Notes under the pieces: model-generated
Databases searched by the model: none
What the model saw: the letters and a program-made list of their open reading frames with translations, nothing else
Told to the model about the DNA's origin: nothing
Source: Streptomyces marincola
Lineage (GTDB): Bacteria; Actinomycetota; Actinomycetes; Streptomycetales; Streptomycetaceae
DNA: 64,000 bases
Direction of reading: 5' to 3'
Assembly: GCF_020410765.1 (NCBI RefSeq)
Contig: NZ_CP084541.1
Coordinates: 2,351,001 to 2,415,000, forward strand
Program-made: the position numbers and the translations under genes
Shown here: positions 53,513-63,824 of the stretch, in pieces
How the letters are laid out: every line of letters begins with the position of its first letter
Numbering within the stretch: the first letter of the stretch is position 1

Positions 53513-54436
53513 TTGACCGTGAACGCACGCACCGAGGCCGCCGCCCGCCGCCACCTGCCCGCCGGGTCCGCTAGCGCGGGCCCCTACAGCCTGGACATCT
53601 CGCCCGCGAGCGCCGGCTGGGCGCACTCCTCGCTGCGGATACTGCCGCTCGCGCCCGGCGGCCTGCACACGTTCGCCACCGGTGACAGCGAGTGGATCGT
53701 GCTGCCGCTGGCCGGCTCCTGCACGGTCACCGCCGAGGGGCGCACGTTCGAACTCGCGGGCCGCACCGATGTGTTCACGGCCGTCTCCGACTTCGCCTAC
53801 GTGCCGCGCGACGCCGAGGCGACGGTCGCCTCCGCGGGCGGCGGCCGGTTCGCGCTGGCCGGCGCGCGCTGCGCGCGCCGGCTGCCCGCGCGCCGGGGCG
53901 CGGCCGAGGGCGTGCCGGTGGAGCTGCGCGGCGCGGGCGCCTGCTCGCGGCAGGTCAACAACTTCGCCGCCGCCGGGGTGTTCGAGGCGGACCGGCTGAT
54001 CGCCGTCGAGGTCCTGACGCCCGGCGGCAACTGGTCCTCCTACCCGCCGCACAAGCACGACGAGGCGGTGCCGGGCGCCGAGTCCCGCCTTGAGGAGATC
54101 TACTACTACGAGATCGCCGCCGCGCCCGGCGGCCCGGGGGCCGAGGGCGTCGGCTACCAGCGCGTCACCCCGGCGGGGCCGGGCGGCACGGACGTGCTGG
54201 CAGAAGTGCGCGGCGGCGACGCGGTGCTGATCCCCGACGGCTGGCACGGCCCGTCCATCGCGGCGCCCGGGCACGACATGTACTACCTGAACGTCATGGC
54301 AGGTCCGGACGCGGAACGCGCGTGGCTGATCAGCGACCATCCCGACCACGCGTGGGTCAGGGACCGCTGGCGGGACGAAGTCCCCGATCCCAGGCTGCCG
54401 TTGTACGCCCCGGGCGCGCCGGGGGCGGGCCGGTGA
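53513..54436 (+). CDS. iolB: 5-deoxy-glucuronate isomerase
   Basis: A 307-residue bicupin of the IolB family that isomerises 5-deoxy-glucuronate to 2-deoxy-5-keto-gluconate. Cupin metal-binding block YPPHKHDEAVPGAESRLEEIYYYEI (in parts near 178-202) and GWHGPSIAAPGHDMYYLNVMAG (near 243-264) are diagnostic. TTG 53513 is preferred (GAGG 10 bp upstream); GTG 53519 is the alternative. Its TGA overlaps iolD as GTGA. Confidence 0.95.
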   Translation: MTVNARTEAAARRHLPAGSASAGPYSLDISPASAGWAHSSLRILPLAPGGLHTFATGDSEWIVLPLAGSCTVTAEGRTFELAGRTDVFTAVSDFAYVPRDAEATVASAGGGRFALAGARCARRLPARRGAAEGVPVELRGAGACSRQVNNFAAAGVFEADRLIAVEVLTPGGNWSSYPPHKHDEAVPGAESRLEEIYYYEIAAAPGGPGAEGVGYQRVTPAGPGGTDVLAEVRGGDAVLIPDGWHGPSIAAPGHDMYYLNVMAGPDAERAWLISDHPDHAWVRDRWRDEVPDPRLPLYAPGAPGAGR

Positions 54437-56307
54437 GCGCGCGGCTGACCGTGGCCCAGGCCCTCGTCCGCTTCCTGGCCCGGCAGTACACGGAACGGGA
54501 CGGGCTGCGGCACCGGCTCATCGACTCCTGCTGGGGCGTGTTCGGGCACGGCAACGTGGCGGGCCTCGGGCAGGCGCTGGTCGAGAGCGGCCACGCGCCC
54601 GGCGCCGAACTCCCGTTCCACCAGGGGCGCAACGAGCAGGCGATGGTGCACGCGGCCGTCGGCTTCGCACGCCAGCGCAACCGGCTCTCGGCGCAGGCCG
54701 TCACCACCTCCATCGGGCCCGGCGCCACGAACCTGGTCACGGGCGCGGCCCTCGCCACCGTCAACCGGCTGCCGGTGCTGCTGCTGCCGGGCGACACGTT
54801 CGCGACGCGGCCCGCCGACCCCGTGCTCCAGCAGCTCGAACACCCGGGCGCGGGCGACATCTCGGTGAACGACGCGCTGCGCCCGGTCAGCCGCTGGTTC
54901 GACCGCGTGCACCGGCCCGAGGCGCTGGTGCCCGCGGCCCTCGATGCGATGCGCGTGCTGGCCGACCCGGCGCAGACGGGCGCGGTGACGCTGGCCCTGC
55001 CGCAGGACGTGCAGGCCGAGGCGTTCGACTGGCCCGACGCGTTCTTCGCCGTGCGCGTGTGGCCGGTGCCGAGGCCCGCGCCCGACCCGGCGGCGCTCAC
55101 CGCCGCGGCGCGCGCGATCCGGGCCGCGCGCCGCCCGTTGCTCGTGGCCGGCGGAGGGGTGCACCACAGCGAGGCGGAGGACGCGCTGCGGGAGCTGGCC
55201 GACGCCACCGGCATCCCGGTGGCCACCACGCAGGCGGGCAAGGGCGCGCTGCCGCACGACCACCCGTGCGAGGTGGGCGGCGTCGGGCACACCGGCTCGG
55301 CCGTCGCGGACGACCTGGCCGGGCGCGCCGACCTGGTGATCGGCGTCGGCACCCGCTGGACGGACTTCACCACCGCGTCCGGGACGCTGTTCGCCGAGCC
55401 GTCCGTCCGGTTCGTCAACCTGTCGATCACGGGCCATGACGCGCACAAGATGGGCGGGCTGCCCCTGGTCGCGGACGCGCGCGCCGGTCTGACGGCGCTC
55501 ACGCGGGCGCTCGACGGCCACCGGGTCGCGGAGGAGTACGTGATGGAGTACACGGCGGGCAAGGAGCGCTGGAACGCGGTCACGCGCGCCGCGTTCACCC
55601 CGCGCGCCGAGAGCGACCGCCCCACGCAGACGCACGTGATCGGCGCGCTGGACGCGGTCGTCGGGGACGCGGACGTCCTCGTGAACGCGGCCGGCTCGCT
55701 GCCGGGCGACCTGCACAAGCTGTGGCGCGCCAGGTCGCCGCGCCAATACCACCTGGAATACGGCTACTCCTGCATGGGCTACGAGATCCCCGGGGCCATC
55801 GGCGTCGGCCTGGCCGCGCCGGGCACAGCGGTGTGGGCGCTCGTGGGCGACGGCACGTACCTGATGATGCCGACGGAGCTGGTCACGGCCGTGCAGGAGG
55901 GCATCGCGCTGAAGCTCGTGCTGCTCCAGAACCACGGCTACGCGTCCATCGGCGGGCTGTCGGAGGCGACCGGCGCCGAGGGGTTCGGCACCGCCTACCG
56001 GTACCGCGCCGCCGACGGCTCGTTCACCGGCGACCCGCTGCCGGTCGACCTGGGCGCGAACGCCGCCTCGCTCGGCCTGACCGTCTTCCGGGCGGCGACC
56101 TGCGGGGAGTTGCGGGGCGCGCTGGCGGCGGCGCGCGCCGCCCGGGGGCCCGCGTGCGTGTACGTCGAGACGGACCCGGCGGCCACGGCGCCGCCCGCGG
56201 CGGCGTGGTGGGACGTTCCCGTGGCGCAGACCTCGGCCCGGCCGGCCGCGCGGCGGGCCCGCGAGGAGTACGAACGGCGGGCCGCGGGCCGCCGCCGCCA
56301 CCTGTGA
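54433..56307 (+). CDS. iolD: 3D-(3,5/4)-trihydroxycyclohexane-1,2-dione acylhydrolase
   Basis: A 624-residue thiamine-diphosphate enzyme that opens the inositol ring. The TPP-binding motif starts at GDGTYLMMPTE (near 475) with a later QNHGYASIGGLSEATGAEGFG stretch (in parts near 500-520), and the N-terminal PYR domain carries the catalytic-type Glu in FHQGRNEQAMVHAAVGFA (near 65). Length is normal for IolD. GTG 54433 overlaps the iolB stop. Confidence 0.95.
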   Translation: MSARLTVAQALVRFLARQYTERDGLRHRLIDSCWGVFGHGNVAGLGQALVESGHAPGAELPFHQGRNEQAMVHAAVGFARQRNRLSAQAVTTSIGPGATNLVTGAALATVNRLPVLLLPGDTFATRPADPVLQQLEHPGAGDISVNDALRPVSRWFDRVHRPEALVPAALDAMRVLADPAQTGAVTLALPQDVQAEAFDWPDAFFAVRVWPVPRPAPDPAALTAAARAIRAARRPLLVAGGGVHHSEAEDALRELADATGIPVATTQAGKGALPHDHPCEVGGVGHTGSAVADDLAGRADLVIGVGTRWTDFTTASGTLFAEPSVRFVNLSITGHDAHKMGGLPLVADARAGLTALTRALDGHRVAEEYVMEYTAGKERWNAVTRAAFTPRAESDRPTQTHVIGALDAVVGDADVLVNAAGSLPGDLHKLWRARSPRQYHLEYGYSCMGYEIPGAIGVGLAAPGTAVWALVGDGTYLMMPTELVTAVQEGIALKLVLLQNHGYASIGGLSEATGAEGFGTAYRYRAADGSFTGDPLPVDLGANAASLGLTVFRAATCGELRGALAAARAARGPACVYVETDPAATAPPAAAWWDVPVAQTSARPAARRAREEYERRAAGRRRHL

Positions 56308-56349
56308 CCCCGCCCGCGGCGCCCGCGGGCGCGGGGCCGCCGGGCGGTC

Positions 56350-56381
56350 CGCACGTTCCGCACCTCTCGCACGTTCCGCAC
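56350..56381. repeat. Two 14-bp direct repeats upstream of iolA
   Basis: CGCACGTTCCGCAC occurs at 56350-56363 and again at 56368-56381, 18 bp apart start to start, in the 98-bp gap between iolD and iolA. They may be a regulator site or simply a small duplication. Confidence 0.6.
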
Positions 56382-56405
56382 GGCCAGAACGAAGGAGTGC
56401 ACGGC

Positions 56406-57902
<1,497 letters not shown>

Positions 57903-57911
57903 GGCCGCCCG

Positions 57912-58640
57912 GTGCCACGGGGAGGCGTGCGGTGGGACGAACGAAGCCTGCTGGCGCTGGAGATCGACGCGATCCACGGGCTCGGGCCCTACCAGGAGGC
58001 GCCCCGGGCCGCTCCGAAGGATCCCTCCGTGCTCGCGGTGTGGGCGTGGTCCCCCCGCGCGCGGCTGCTGGCCCTCGCGCCGGGGATCGCGCTCCCCGGC
58101 CCCCTCGACGGCGTGGCGCAGGAGTACGCTCCCGGCCGCCCACCCGACGCGCTGCGTTCCCTGGTCGCCTCCCTCGGCGACCGGGCGGTGTCCGTCGAGG
58201 GCGGCCCGAGCTTCGTCCTCCCCCGCCGCCTCGCCGTGCCGGACCCGGCCCCGCTGCCCGTCGTCGTCTCCACGGCGGGCGGCCGGCGCGCCGCCCGGCG
58301 GCTGGCCCGGCCCCGCACCTGGGAACCCGGCGAGTGGCACGACCTGGTCGACGGCCGCATGGGCCCGTGGGCCATGGCCGTCCACGGCCGGGAGCCGGTG
58401 TCGATCTGCTTCACGCCCGCGTCGAACGCGACGGGCGCGGAGGCGGGCGTCCGGACCCGCCCCGACTTCCGCGGCAGGCGCCTCGCGCCGGCCGTCGTGG
58501 CCGCCTGGTCCCGGCGCGAGCACCGCGACGTGCTGTTCTACAGCACCACCGCGGACAACCACGCGTCCCGTTCCGTCGCCCGGGTACTCGGCCTCACCCC
58601 GCTCGGCTGGATCTGGACCGCGCGCCGCCGCACGACCTGA
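57912..58640 (+). CDS. GNAT-family acetyltransferase-like protein
   Basis: A 242-residue protein whose C-terminal half is a GNAT fold: SICFTPASNATGAEAGVRTRPDFRGRRLA (in parts near 160-190) is the acetyl-CoA pocket, with the pyrophosphate-binding R-x-x-G/A loop at RGRRLAPAVVAAW, and FYSTTADNHASRSVARVLGLTP the closing block. The N-terminal half (about 1-140) is likely a degenerate GNAT-like repeat. GTG 57912 lies 9 bp after iolA, so it may be transcribed with it. Confidence 0.78.
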   Translation: MPRGGVRWDERSLLALEIDAIHGLGPYQEAPRAAPKDPSVLAVWAWSPRARLLALAPGIALPGPLDGVAQEYAPGRPPDALRSLVASLGDRAVSVEGGPSFVLPRRLAVPDPAPLPVVVSTAGGRRAARRLARPRTWEPGEWHDLVDGRMGPWAMAVHGREPVSICFTPASNATGAEAGVRTRPDFRGRRLAPAVVAAWSRREHRDVLFYSTTADNHASRSVARVLGLTPLGWIWTARRRTT

Positions 58641-58769
58641 CGGAACGTCAGGAATCGGTGACGACCGTCACCACCCCGCGGCCCCGCCGTCACGAAAGGG
58701 CCACAGCGCGGGGCGCGGGCCGGGCCGCGTCGTTGACCCGGCACGGAGCCGGAACGGGAGGTACGGAGG

Positions 58770-59003
58770 ATGACGGAGCGACGCCTGTGGTCCTACAAGG
58801 AGATCGCGGACCACATCAGGGTGCAGCCCGACACGGTGCGTTCCTACCGCAAGCACGGGCTGCTGCCCCCGCCCGACGCGGTGGAGGGCGGCAGGCCGCT
58901 GTGGTACGTGGAGAGCATCACGGAATGGGTGGCGCGCCGTCCGGGACGCCACCGGCGGCGCCGCGACGGGCACCGGCGGGCGCCGGGCGGGGAGAACGGC
59001 TGA
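58770..59003 (+). CDS. Small HTH protein (excisionase/MerR-like)
   Basis: A 77-residue protein with a single winged helix (WSYKEIADHIRVQPDTVRSYRKHGLLPPPD) and a wing GGRPLWYVESITEWVARR. The tail is Arg-rich. It resembles small HTH_17/MerR proteins that are found without partners in actinobacteria. Its last 86 bp overlap the 3' end of the opposing DedA gene, which is unusual and may mean that one of the two ends earlier. Confidence 0.7.
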   Translation: MTERRLWSYKEIADHIRVQPDTVRSYRKHGLLPPPDAVEGGRPLWYVESITEWVARRPGRHRRRRDGHRRAPGGENG

Positions 59004-59538
59004 GGCGGCGCGCGACGAGGTGCGCGAGGGCGGCGGCGAGGAGGGAGACGGCCCAGCCGACGGCCATCGCCGCCCACACGCCGCCGAGGGCGCCACCGCC
59101 CCAGTACCCGAGGGCGACGCTGTAACCGGCCCACAGGCACTGGGCGATGGCGGCGCCGAGCAGGTAGCGGCGGGCCGGGTAGCCGACGAGGGCCGCGGTC
59201 AGCCCGCCGAGCAGCCGGCCGCTCGGCACGAACCGCACGGCGATGACGAACGGCAGCCCGTGCACGCGCATCCGGTCCCCCGCCCAGGCGAGCGCGGCCC
59301 GGCGGCGCGCGTCGCGCGCCAGCCACGAACGCGCCCTGCCGCCACCGAGGCGGCCGAGCCCGTAGACCGCGGCGTCCCCGGCCGTCGCCGCGGTGGCGAC
59401 GACGAACAGGACCAGCGGCAGGCTCAGTTCACCGGCCTGGGCGAGGGCGCCCGCCGAGGCGACGAGCGCCGCGTTGGGCACCAGCGGTGGCGCGGTGGTG
59501 AGCGCGAGGGCCACGTACATCCACAGCGTTCCGTCCAT
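58918..59538 (-). CDS. DedA/VTT-domain membrane protein
   Basis: A 206-residue DedA-family protein with about five helices. The VTT core is visible: GDAAVYGLGRLGG (near 55-67) is the conserved G-x-x-x-G-Y-x-x-G-like loop and RFVPSGRLLGGLTAALVGYPARRY (in parts near 102-125) the R-x-x-P-G-x-R motif. DedA proteins act as lipid (undecaprenyl-phosphate) or membrane-potential-linked flippases. The first 50 residues are unusually hydrophobic. GNAT/HTH genes flank it. Confidence 0.85.
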   Translation of the reverse strand: MDGTLWMYVALALTTAPPLVPNAALVASAGALAQAGELSLPLVLFVVATAATAGDAAVYGLGRLGGGRARSWLARDARRRAALAWAGDRMRVHGLPFVIAVRFVPSGRLLGGLTAALVGYPARRYLLGAAIAQCLWAGYSVALGYWGGGALGGVWAAMAVGWAVSLLAAALAHLVARRLSRSPRPAPAGARRGAAGGVPDGAPPIP

Positions 59539-59701
59539 GCTCCCCGCCGGTCCCCTCCCGCTCGCGGACGCCGATCGACACCCGCGCCTTTCACCTGTCA
59601 GGCAAACCTGACATGCGGCGGGCGCGGCGCGGAAGCGCGACGCGGGAATCTCCGGGACCGCTCCGGGCGCCCCTTAGGGACCCCGGCGGCCCGGCCGGGG
59701 G

Positions 59702-60985
59702 TCACAGCTGCGCGGCGGTGGCCAGGAGGGCGAGGAGGGCCATGTCGGGCCCGGCGACCAGCCCGTTGACGAGGTCGACCGGCACCGCCCCCATGGGCGT
59801 CGCCAGCAGCGCGCCCCCCGGTACCGCGCGGCGCGCGGACCGGCGGCGGGCGAGCACGGCGGCCGGCAGGACGGCCAGCACGAGGGTGGCGGACAGCGGC
59901 AGCGCCATGCCGAGGGAGACGGCCGCGGCGAGCACGGCGCAGACGGCGAGGGCGGGCAGGCAGAGCACGACCGGGACCCGCCGCCCGGGGGCGGCCCACA
60001 TGCGCGCCGGGGCGTCGGAGTCGAGCCAGGTCTCGGCGCTCCTGGCCAGCGCCACGGTCACGAAGAGTTCGAGCAGGACGGTGACGAGCAGCGCGGCCAC
60101 AGGACCGAGCAGCGTGTCGACGGCGAACACGAGCGGCAGGACGAGGGCGATGGCCGGGGCCACCGCGCGCAGGCCGCGCCCCAGGACGACCGCCGCGAGG
60201 CCGGCCGGCCGGGGCAGGCGGTACGCGAACGCCGGGAGCGGCTTCCTCGTGCCGCCGTCCTCGCGCTCCCTGGCCGCGCGGACGACGTCCGCGTCGAGCA
60301 TGGTCACCCCGGCGTTGAGCGCCTGCCTGTTGCGCGCCCCCCGGTGCAACTGCCAGCGGGGGGTGAGCGCCGCGCGCCGTCCGGCGCCCCGGGCGGCGGG
60401 GCGGCGCGCGGCGGCTGCCCCGGCCAGGAGCAGCCAGCCGCCCACGAGCAGCGCGCCCGTGGCGCCCCAGGCCACGCCGGCCGCGAGCACCACGCCGGTG
60501 GCCGCGAGCAGCGGCGGAACGAGCCGCGCCGCCGCGTCGAGGTCGCGCCGCTGGAGGTGCGAGGCCAGGAGCAGCAGCGCGAGGAGCGCGGCCCAGAGGG
60601 CGAGCGCGGGGACGAGGGGGTGCGCGCCCGTGGCCGCGAGCGCCATACCGGCGGGAACGGCGACGAGGGTCGCGAGGAGCGCGCCGCCGAGGACGGTGAG
60701 GGCGCGTTCGCGGCGCAGCCACGCCGCCGGATCGTGCCGCGCCACCCGCCACTGGAACGTTCCCGCCGACATGGCCAGCGGCCCGGAGAAGTGGCAGGCC
60801 CTGGCCCACAGGCCGAGGACGGGGAGCAGCAGGGCGGTCGCGACCCACGCGGGCGCGTGCCCGCGGTCCTCTGCGCGGGCGAGCAGGTCGGGCAGCAGGT
60901 CACGGCCCAGCGCGTGGAGGAGCAGGAGCGCCATGGCCGCCACGACGACCAGCTCGTAGAGGGCGCCCCAGGAACGGGGCCTCAC
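59702..60985 (-). CDS. ABC-type membrane subunit (about 10 helices)
   Basis: A 427-residue Ala/Leu-rich membrane protein with about ten helices and a soluble loop (about 195-255, containing LDADVVRAAREREDGGTRKPL). It overlaps by 4 bp the end of an ABC ATPase gene, which makes it the membrane partner of that ATPase. The family looks like the actinobacterial DUF6297-type permeases, but I could not confirm it. Substrate unknown. Confidence 0.7.
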   Translation of the reverse strand: MRPRSWGALYELVVVAAMALLLLHALGRDLLPDLLARAEDRGHAPAWVATALLLPVLGLWARACHFSGPLAMSAGTFQWRVARHDPAAWLRRERALTVLGGALLATLVAVPAGMALAATGAHPLVPALALWAALLALLLLASHLQRRDLDAAARLVPPLLAATGVVLAAGVAWGATGALLVGGWLLLAGAAAARRPAARGAGRRAALTPRWQLHRGARNRQALNAGVTMLDADVVRAAREREDGGTRKPLPAFAYRLPRPAGLAAVVLGRGLRAVAPAIALVLPLVFAVDTLLGPVAALLVTVLLELFVTVALARSAETWLDSDAPARMWAAPGRRVPVVLCLPALAVCAVLAAAVSLGMALPLSATLVLAVLPAAVLARRRSARRAVPGGALLATPMGAVPVDLVNGLVAGPDMALLALLATAAQL

Positions 60986-61626
60986 GCGGCGGGCCCCGCG
61001 CCGAGCGCGACCGAGCGGCAGCCGAGGCGCGCGAGGAGCGCGGGCGCGTGGGTCGACAGGAGCACGCAGCGGTCGGGTCCGGCCAGGGCGGCGAGCCGGT
61101 CGGCGAGGCCGTCGACGCCGCGCGCGTCGAGGTGCTGCTCCGGCTCGTCGAGGAGCAGCACGCGCCAGGGGCGCACGAGCGCGGTGGCCAGCGCGGCGCG
61201 CTGCCGCTGCCCCGCGCTCAGCGACGCGGGCAGCCGGTCGGCCAGGCCGGCGATGCCGAAGGCGTCGAGCGCCGCGCGCACCGGCCGCGCGTCGCGTTCT
61301 GGGGACATCAGGGTCAGGTGGTCGGCGATCGTGAGGTCGGGCAGCCAGGTGAAGTCGTCAAGGACGCCGAACACCGCTTGCCAGTGCGCGGCCGACGAGG
61401 GGTCGGACGGCTCGCCCGCGATCGTGATGGTGCCCTCGTCCAGGGGCGCGGCTCCGGCGAGGCATTCGAGGAGGGTCGACTTGCCCGCGCCGTTCGGGCC
61501 GACGAGGGCCACGATGTCGCCGCCGGCCACGTCGAGGCCGAAGTCCTCGAAGACCGGGGTGCCGCCGAACGCCTTGCGCAGGCCGCGTGCCCGCAGGAGG
61601 GGCGCGGCCTCGGACGTCCCCGTCAT
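60982..61626 (-). CDS. ABC transporter ATPase
   Basis: A 214-residue ATPase: Walker A GPNGAGKST (near 40), signature LSAGQRQR (near 142, with Ala in place of the first Gly) and Walker B RVLLLDEPEQHLD (near 160). The short length is typical of ATPases paired with exporters or regulatory permeases. ATG 61626 has GGGAGAG 4 bp upstream. The membrane partner gene follows with a 4-bp overlap. Confidence 0.9.
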   Translation of the reverse strand: MTGTSEAAPLLRARGLRKAFGGTPVFEDFGLDVAGGDIVALVGPNGAGKSTLLECLAGAAPLDEGTITIAGEPSDPSSAAHWQAVFGVLDDFTWLPDLTIADHLTLMSPERDARPVRAALDAFGIAGLADRLPASLSAGQRQRAALATALVRPWRVLLLDEPEQHLDARGVDGLADRLAALAGPDRCVLLSTHAPALLARLGCRSVALGAGPAA

Positions 61627-61870
61627 GGCGCGCTCTCCCGGTCCTGGCACCTCGCGCTTCGCTCCACGTCGGCCTCCGTCTCCGCTCGGGGACGCGCCGT
61701 TCGCGTCCGCCGCCGGCCGGGTCCCCCATGCCCGGGTCCCGGCGTGTCGCACATGATCGCGACGGCATGCGTGAGGCTAACGGGGCCGCCGGCCGGCGCC
61801 GCCGGCCGGGTCGGCGGCGCGGCCCGCCGGGGCACGGCGCGGCCGTCCAGGGCGGTGACCTCGGGCGGCG

Positions 61871-61920
61871 GCCCGGCGCGGCCCGGCGCGGCCCGGTGCG
61901 GCCCGGTGCGGCCCGGTGAC
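61871..61920. repeat. Five tandem 10-bp repeats before the copper operator
   Basis: GCCCGGCGCG occurs twice, then GCCCGGTGCG twice, then GCCCGGTGAC. The 10-bp period equals about one helical turn, and the array ends 1 bp before the copper-type palindrome. The rest of 61627-62023 has no gene; it holds only this array, the palindrome and the copZ leader. Confidence 0.85.
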
Positions 61921-61921
61921 C

Positions 61922-61940
61922 TATACCCCTCGGGGGTATA
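61922..61940. promoter_or_regulatory. CsoR-like copper operator
   Basis: TATACCCC and its complement GGGGTATA flank TCG, giving a 19-bp dyad of the form recognised by CsoR copper repressors in streptomycetes. It lies 84 bp before the CopZ-like gene and probably overlaps its promoter. Confidence 0.75.
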
Positions 61941-62023
61941 CACTCGGCCGAGTACGGAGCAGTACGACCGAGGATTTCCCGAGGACCGAAGGCCCGAGGG
62001 ACCGAAAGAGAGGGGCACCGCCC

Positions 62024-62239
62024 ATGAGCACCATCACGTACCGCGTTTCCGGCATGACCTGCGGGCACTGCGAGGGCGCGGTCAAGCAGGAGGTCGGCGG
62101 CCTGCCCGGCGTCACCGAGGTGACGGCCGCCGCGGACACCGGCCTGGTCACCGTCACCGCGGAGGGGTCGTTGGACGACGAGGCGGTGCGCGCGGCGGTC
62201 GACGAGGCCGGGTACGAACTCGTCGGGCGCGCCGGGTAG
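62024..62239 (+). CDS. copZ: CopZ-like copper chaperone (HMA domain)
   Basis: A 71-residue HMA ferredoxin-like protein. The copper site is GMTCGHCEGAVK (near 10-21, M-x-C-x-x-C), with an intact second half ending DDEAVRAAVDEAGYELVG. It ferries Cu(I) to exporters. Preceded by GAGAGGGG and, 84 bp away, by a CsoR-like dyad. No CopA ATPase gene is next to it: the citrate synthase gene converges on it. Confidence 0.92.
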   Translation: MSTITYRVSGMTCGHCEGAVKQEVGGLPGVTEVTAAADTGLVTVTAEGSLDDEAVRAAVDEAGYELVGRAG

Positions 62240-62311
62240 TCCGGCTCCGAAATCCGGCCGCATACTCCCCGGGCGGCCGGGCAGACGAGGAGTCAGGGCA
62301 GAGAAGGGGAC

Positions 62312-62365
62312 GGAAAAGCGCCCCGCCGACGGGTCCCCCCACAGGGCCCGGCGCGGGGCGCTTCC
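62312..62365. terminator. Hairpin between convergent copZ and gltA
   Basis: AAGCGCCCCGC (62316-62326) pairs with GCGGGGCGCTT (62353-62363); further GGAA and TTCC flank it. It lies 76 bp after copZ and 146 bp after the gltA stop in the other direction, so it probably ends the copZ transcript and perhaps both. Confidence 0.7.
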
Positions 62366-62510
62366 TGCCGTCCGCTCAGAGCGTCCCCCCACGGGACCCC
62401 GGCCGGACGGCCGTCGGCGTGGATCCAGCCGAATCCGCGCCAACTCGACCGGTTAGACCCACGACTCCATCAAAGGTTGCACACGATTTGATGTGACCTA
62501 CGTCACATCG

Positions 62511-63824
62511 TCAACGCTGCTCGACCGGCTTGTAGTCGCGCTCGACGACACCGGTGTAGACCTGCCGCGGGCGGCCGATCCTGGTGGTCGGGTCGGTGAT
62601 CATCTCGTGCCACTGCGCGATCCAGCCGGGCAGCCGGCCCAGCGCGAACAGCACGGTGAACATGCTGGTCGGGAAGCCCATCGCCCGGTAGATCAGGCCG
62701 GTGTAGAAGTCGACGTTCGGGTAGAGGTTGCGCGAGACGAAGTAGTCGTCGCTCAGGGCGCGCTCCTCCAGGCGGAGCGCGATGTCGAGCAGTTCGTCCG
62801 ACTTGCCGAGCGCCGAGAGCACGTCGTGGGCAGCCGCCTTGATGATCTTCGCCCGCGGGTCGAAGCTCTTGTAGACGCGGTGCCCGAAGCCCATCAGGCG
62901 GACACCCTGCTCCTTGTTCTTCACCTTGCGGATGAAGCTGTCGACGTCGCCGCCCTGCCGCTGGATGTCCTCCAGCATCTCAAGCACCGCCGCGTTCGCC
63001 CCGCCGTGCAGGGGGCCCCACAGGGCGTTGATCCCCGCGGAGATGGAGACGAACAGGTTGGCCTGGGAGGAGCCGACGATCCGCACGGTGGACGCCGAGC
63101 AGTTCTGCTCGTGGTCCGCGTGCAGGATCAGCAGCTTGTCGAGCGCGCTCGCCACGACCGGGTCGACCTCGTACTCGGCGGCCGGCACCGAGAAGGTCAT
63201 CCGCAGGAAGTTCTCCACGTAACCGAGGTCGTTGCGCGGGTAGACGATGGGGTGCCCCATCGCCTTCTTGTACGCGTAGGCCGCGATCGTCGGCAGCTTG
63301 GCGAGCAGCCGGATCGTGGAGATGTGCCGCTGCCGCTCGTCGAACGGGTTGTGGCTGTCCTGGTAGAACGTCGACAGCGCGCTCACCACGGAGGTCAGCA
63401 TCGCCATCGGATGGGCGTCCGAAGGGAAGCCGTCGAAGAAGCGCTTCACGTCCTCGTGGAGCAGCGTGTGCTGGGTGATCTCGCCCTGGAACGTCGCCAA
63501 CTCGTCGACCGTCGGCAGCTCGCCGTTGATGAGCAGGTAGGCCGTCTCAAGGAACGTGCCGCGCTCGGCGAGCTGCTCGATGGGGTAACCCCGGTAGCGG
63601 AGAATGCCCTGTTCCCCGTCGAGGTAGGTAATGGCGGACTTGCATCCGGCCGTGTTGCCGTAACCGGAGTCCAGGGTCACCAGACCGGTCTGCGCCCGCA
63701 GCTTGCCGATGTCGAAGCCGCGGTCACCGACCGAGCTGTCCACCAGCGGATAGCGGTACTCGCCGTCGCCGTACCGCACTACTACTGCATCGTCTGCATT
63801 GTCGCCGTAGCGGTTTTCGCTCAC
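62511..63824 (-). CDS. gltA: Citrate synthase (type II)
   Basis: A 437-residue citrate synthase that condenses oxaloacetate and acetyl-CoA at the entry of the TCA cycle. Catalytic blocks are intact: HADHEQNCSASTVRIVGSS (in parts near 235-252), GFGHRVYKSFDPRAK (near 313-327) and SRNLYPNVDFYTGLIYRAMG (near 370-389), with the active-site His, His and Asp. GTG 63824 has GAGGGATGAC directly upstream. Long N-terminal extension before the core (YGDGEYRYPLVDSSVGDRGFDI) is the usual type II form. Confidence 0.96.
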   Translation of the reverse strand: MSENRYGDNADDAVVVRYGDGEYRYPLVDSSVGDRGFDIGKLRAQTGLVTLDSGYGNTAGCKSAITYLDGEQGILRYRGYPIEQLAERGTFLETAYLLINGELPTVDELATFQGEITQHTLLHEDVKRFFDGFPSDAHPMAMLTSVVSALSTFYQDSHNPFDERQRHISTIRLLAKLPTIAAYAYKKAMGHPIVYPRNDLGYVENFLRMTFSVPAAEYEVDPVVASALDKLLILHADHEQNCSASTVRIVGSSQANLFVSISAGINALWGPLHGGANAAVLEMLEDIQRQGGDVDSFIRKVKNKEQGVRLMGFGHRVYKSFDPRAKIIKAAAHDVLSALGKSDELLDIALRLEERALSDDYFVSRNLYPNVDFYTGLIYRAMGFPTSMFTVLFALGRLPGWIAQWHEMITDPTTRIGRPRQVYTGVVERDYKPVEQR

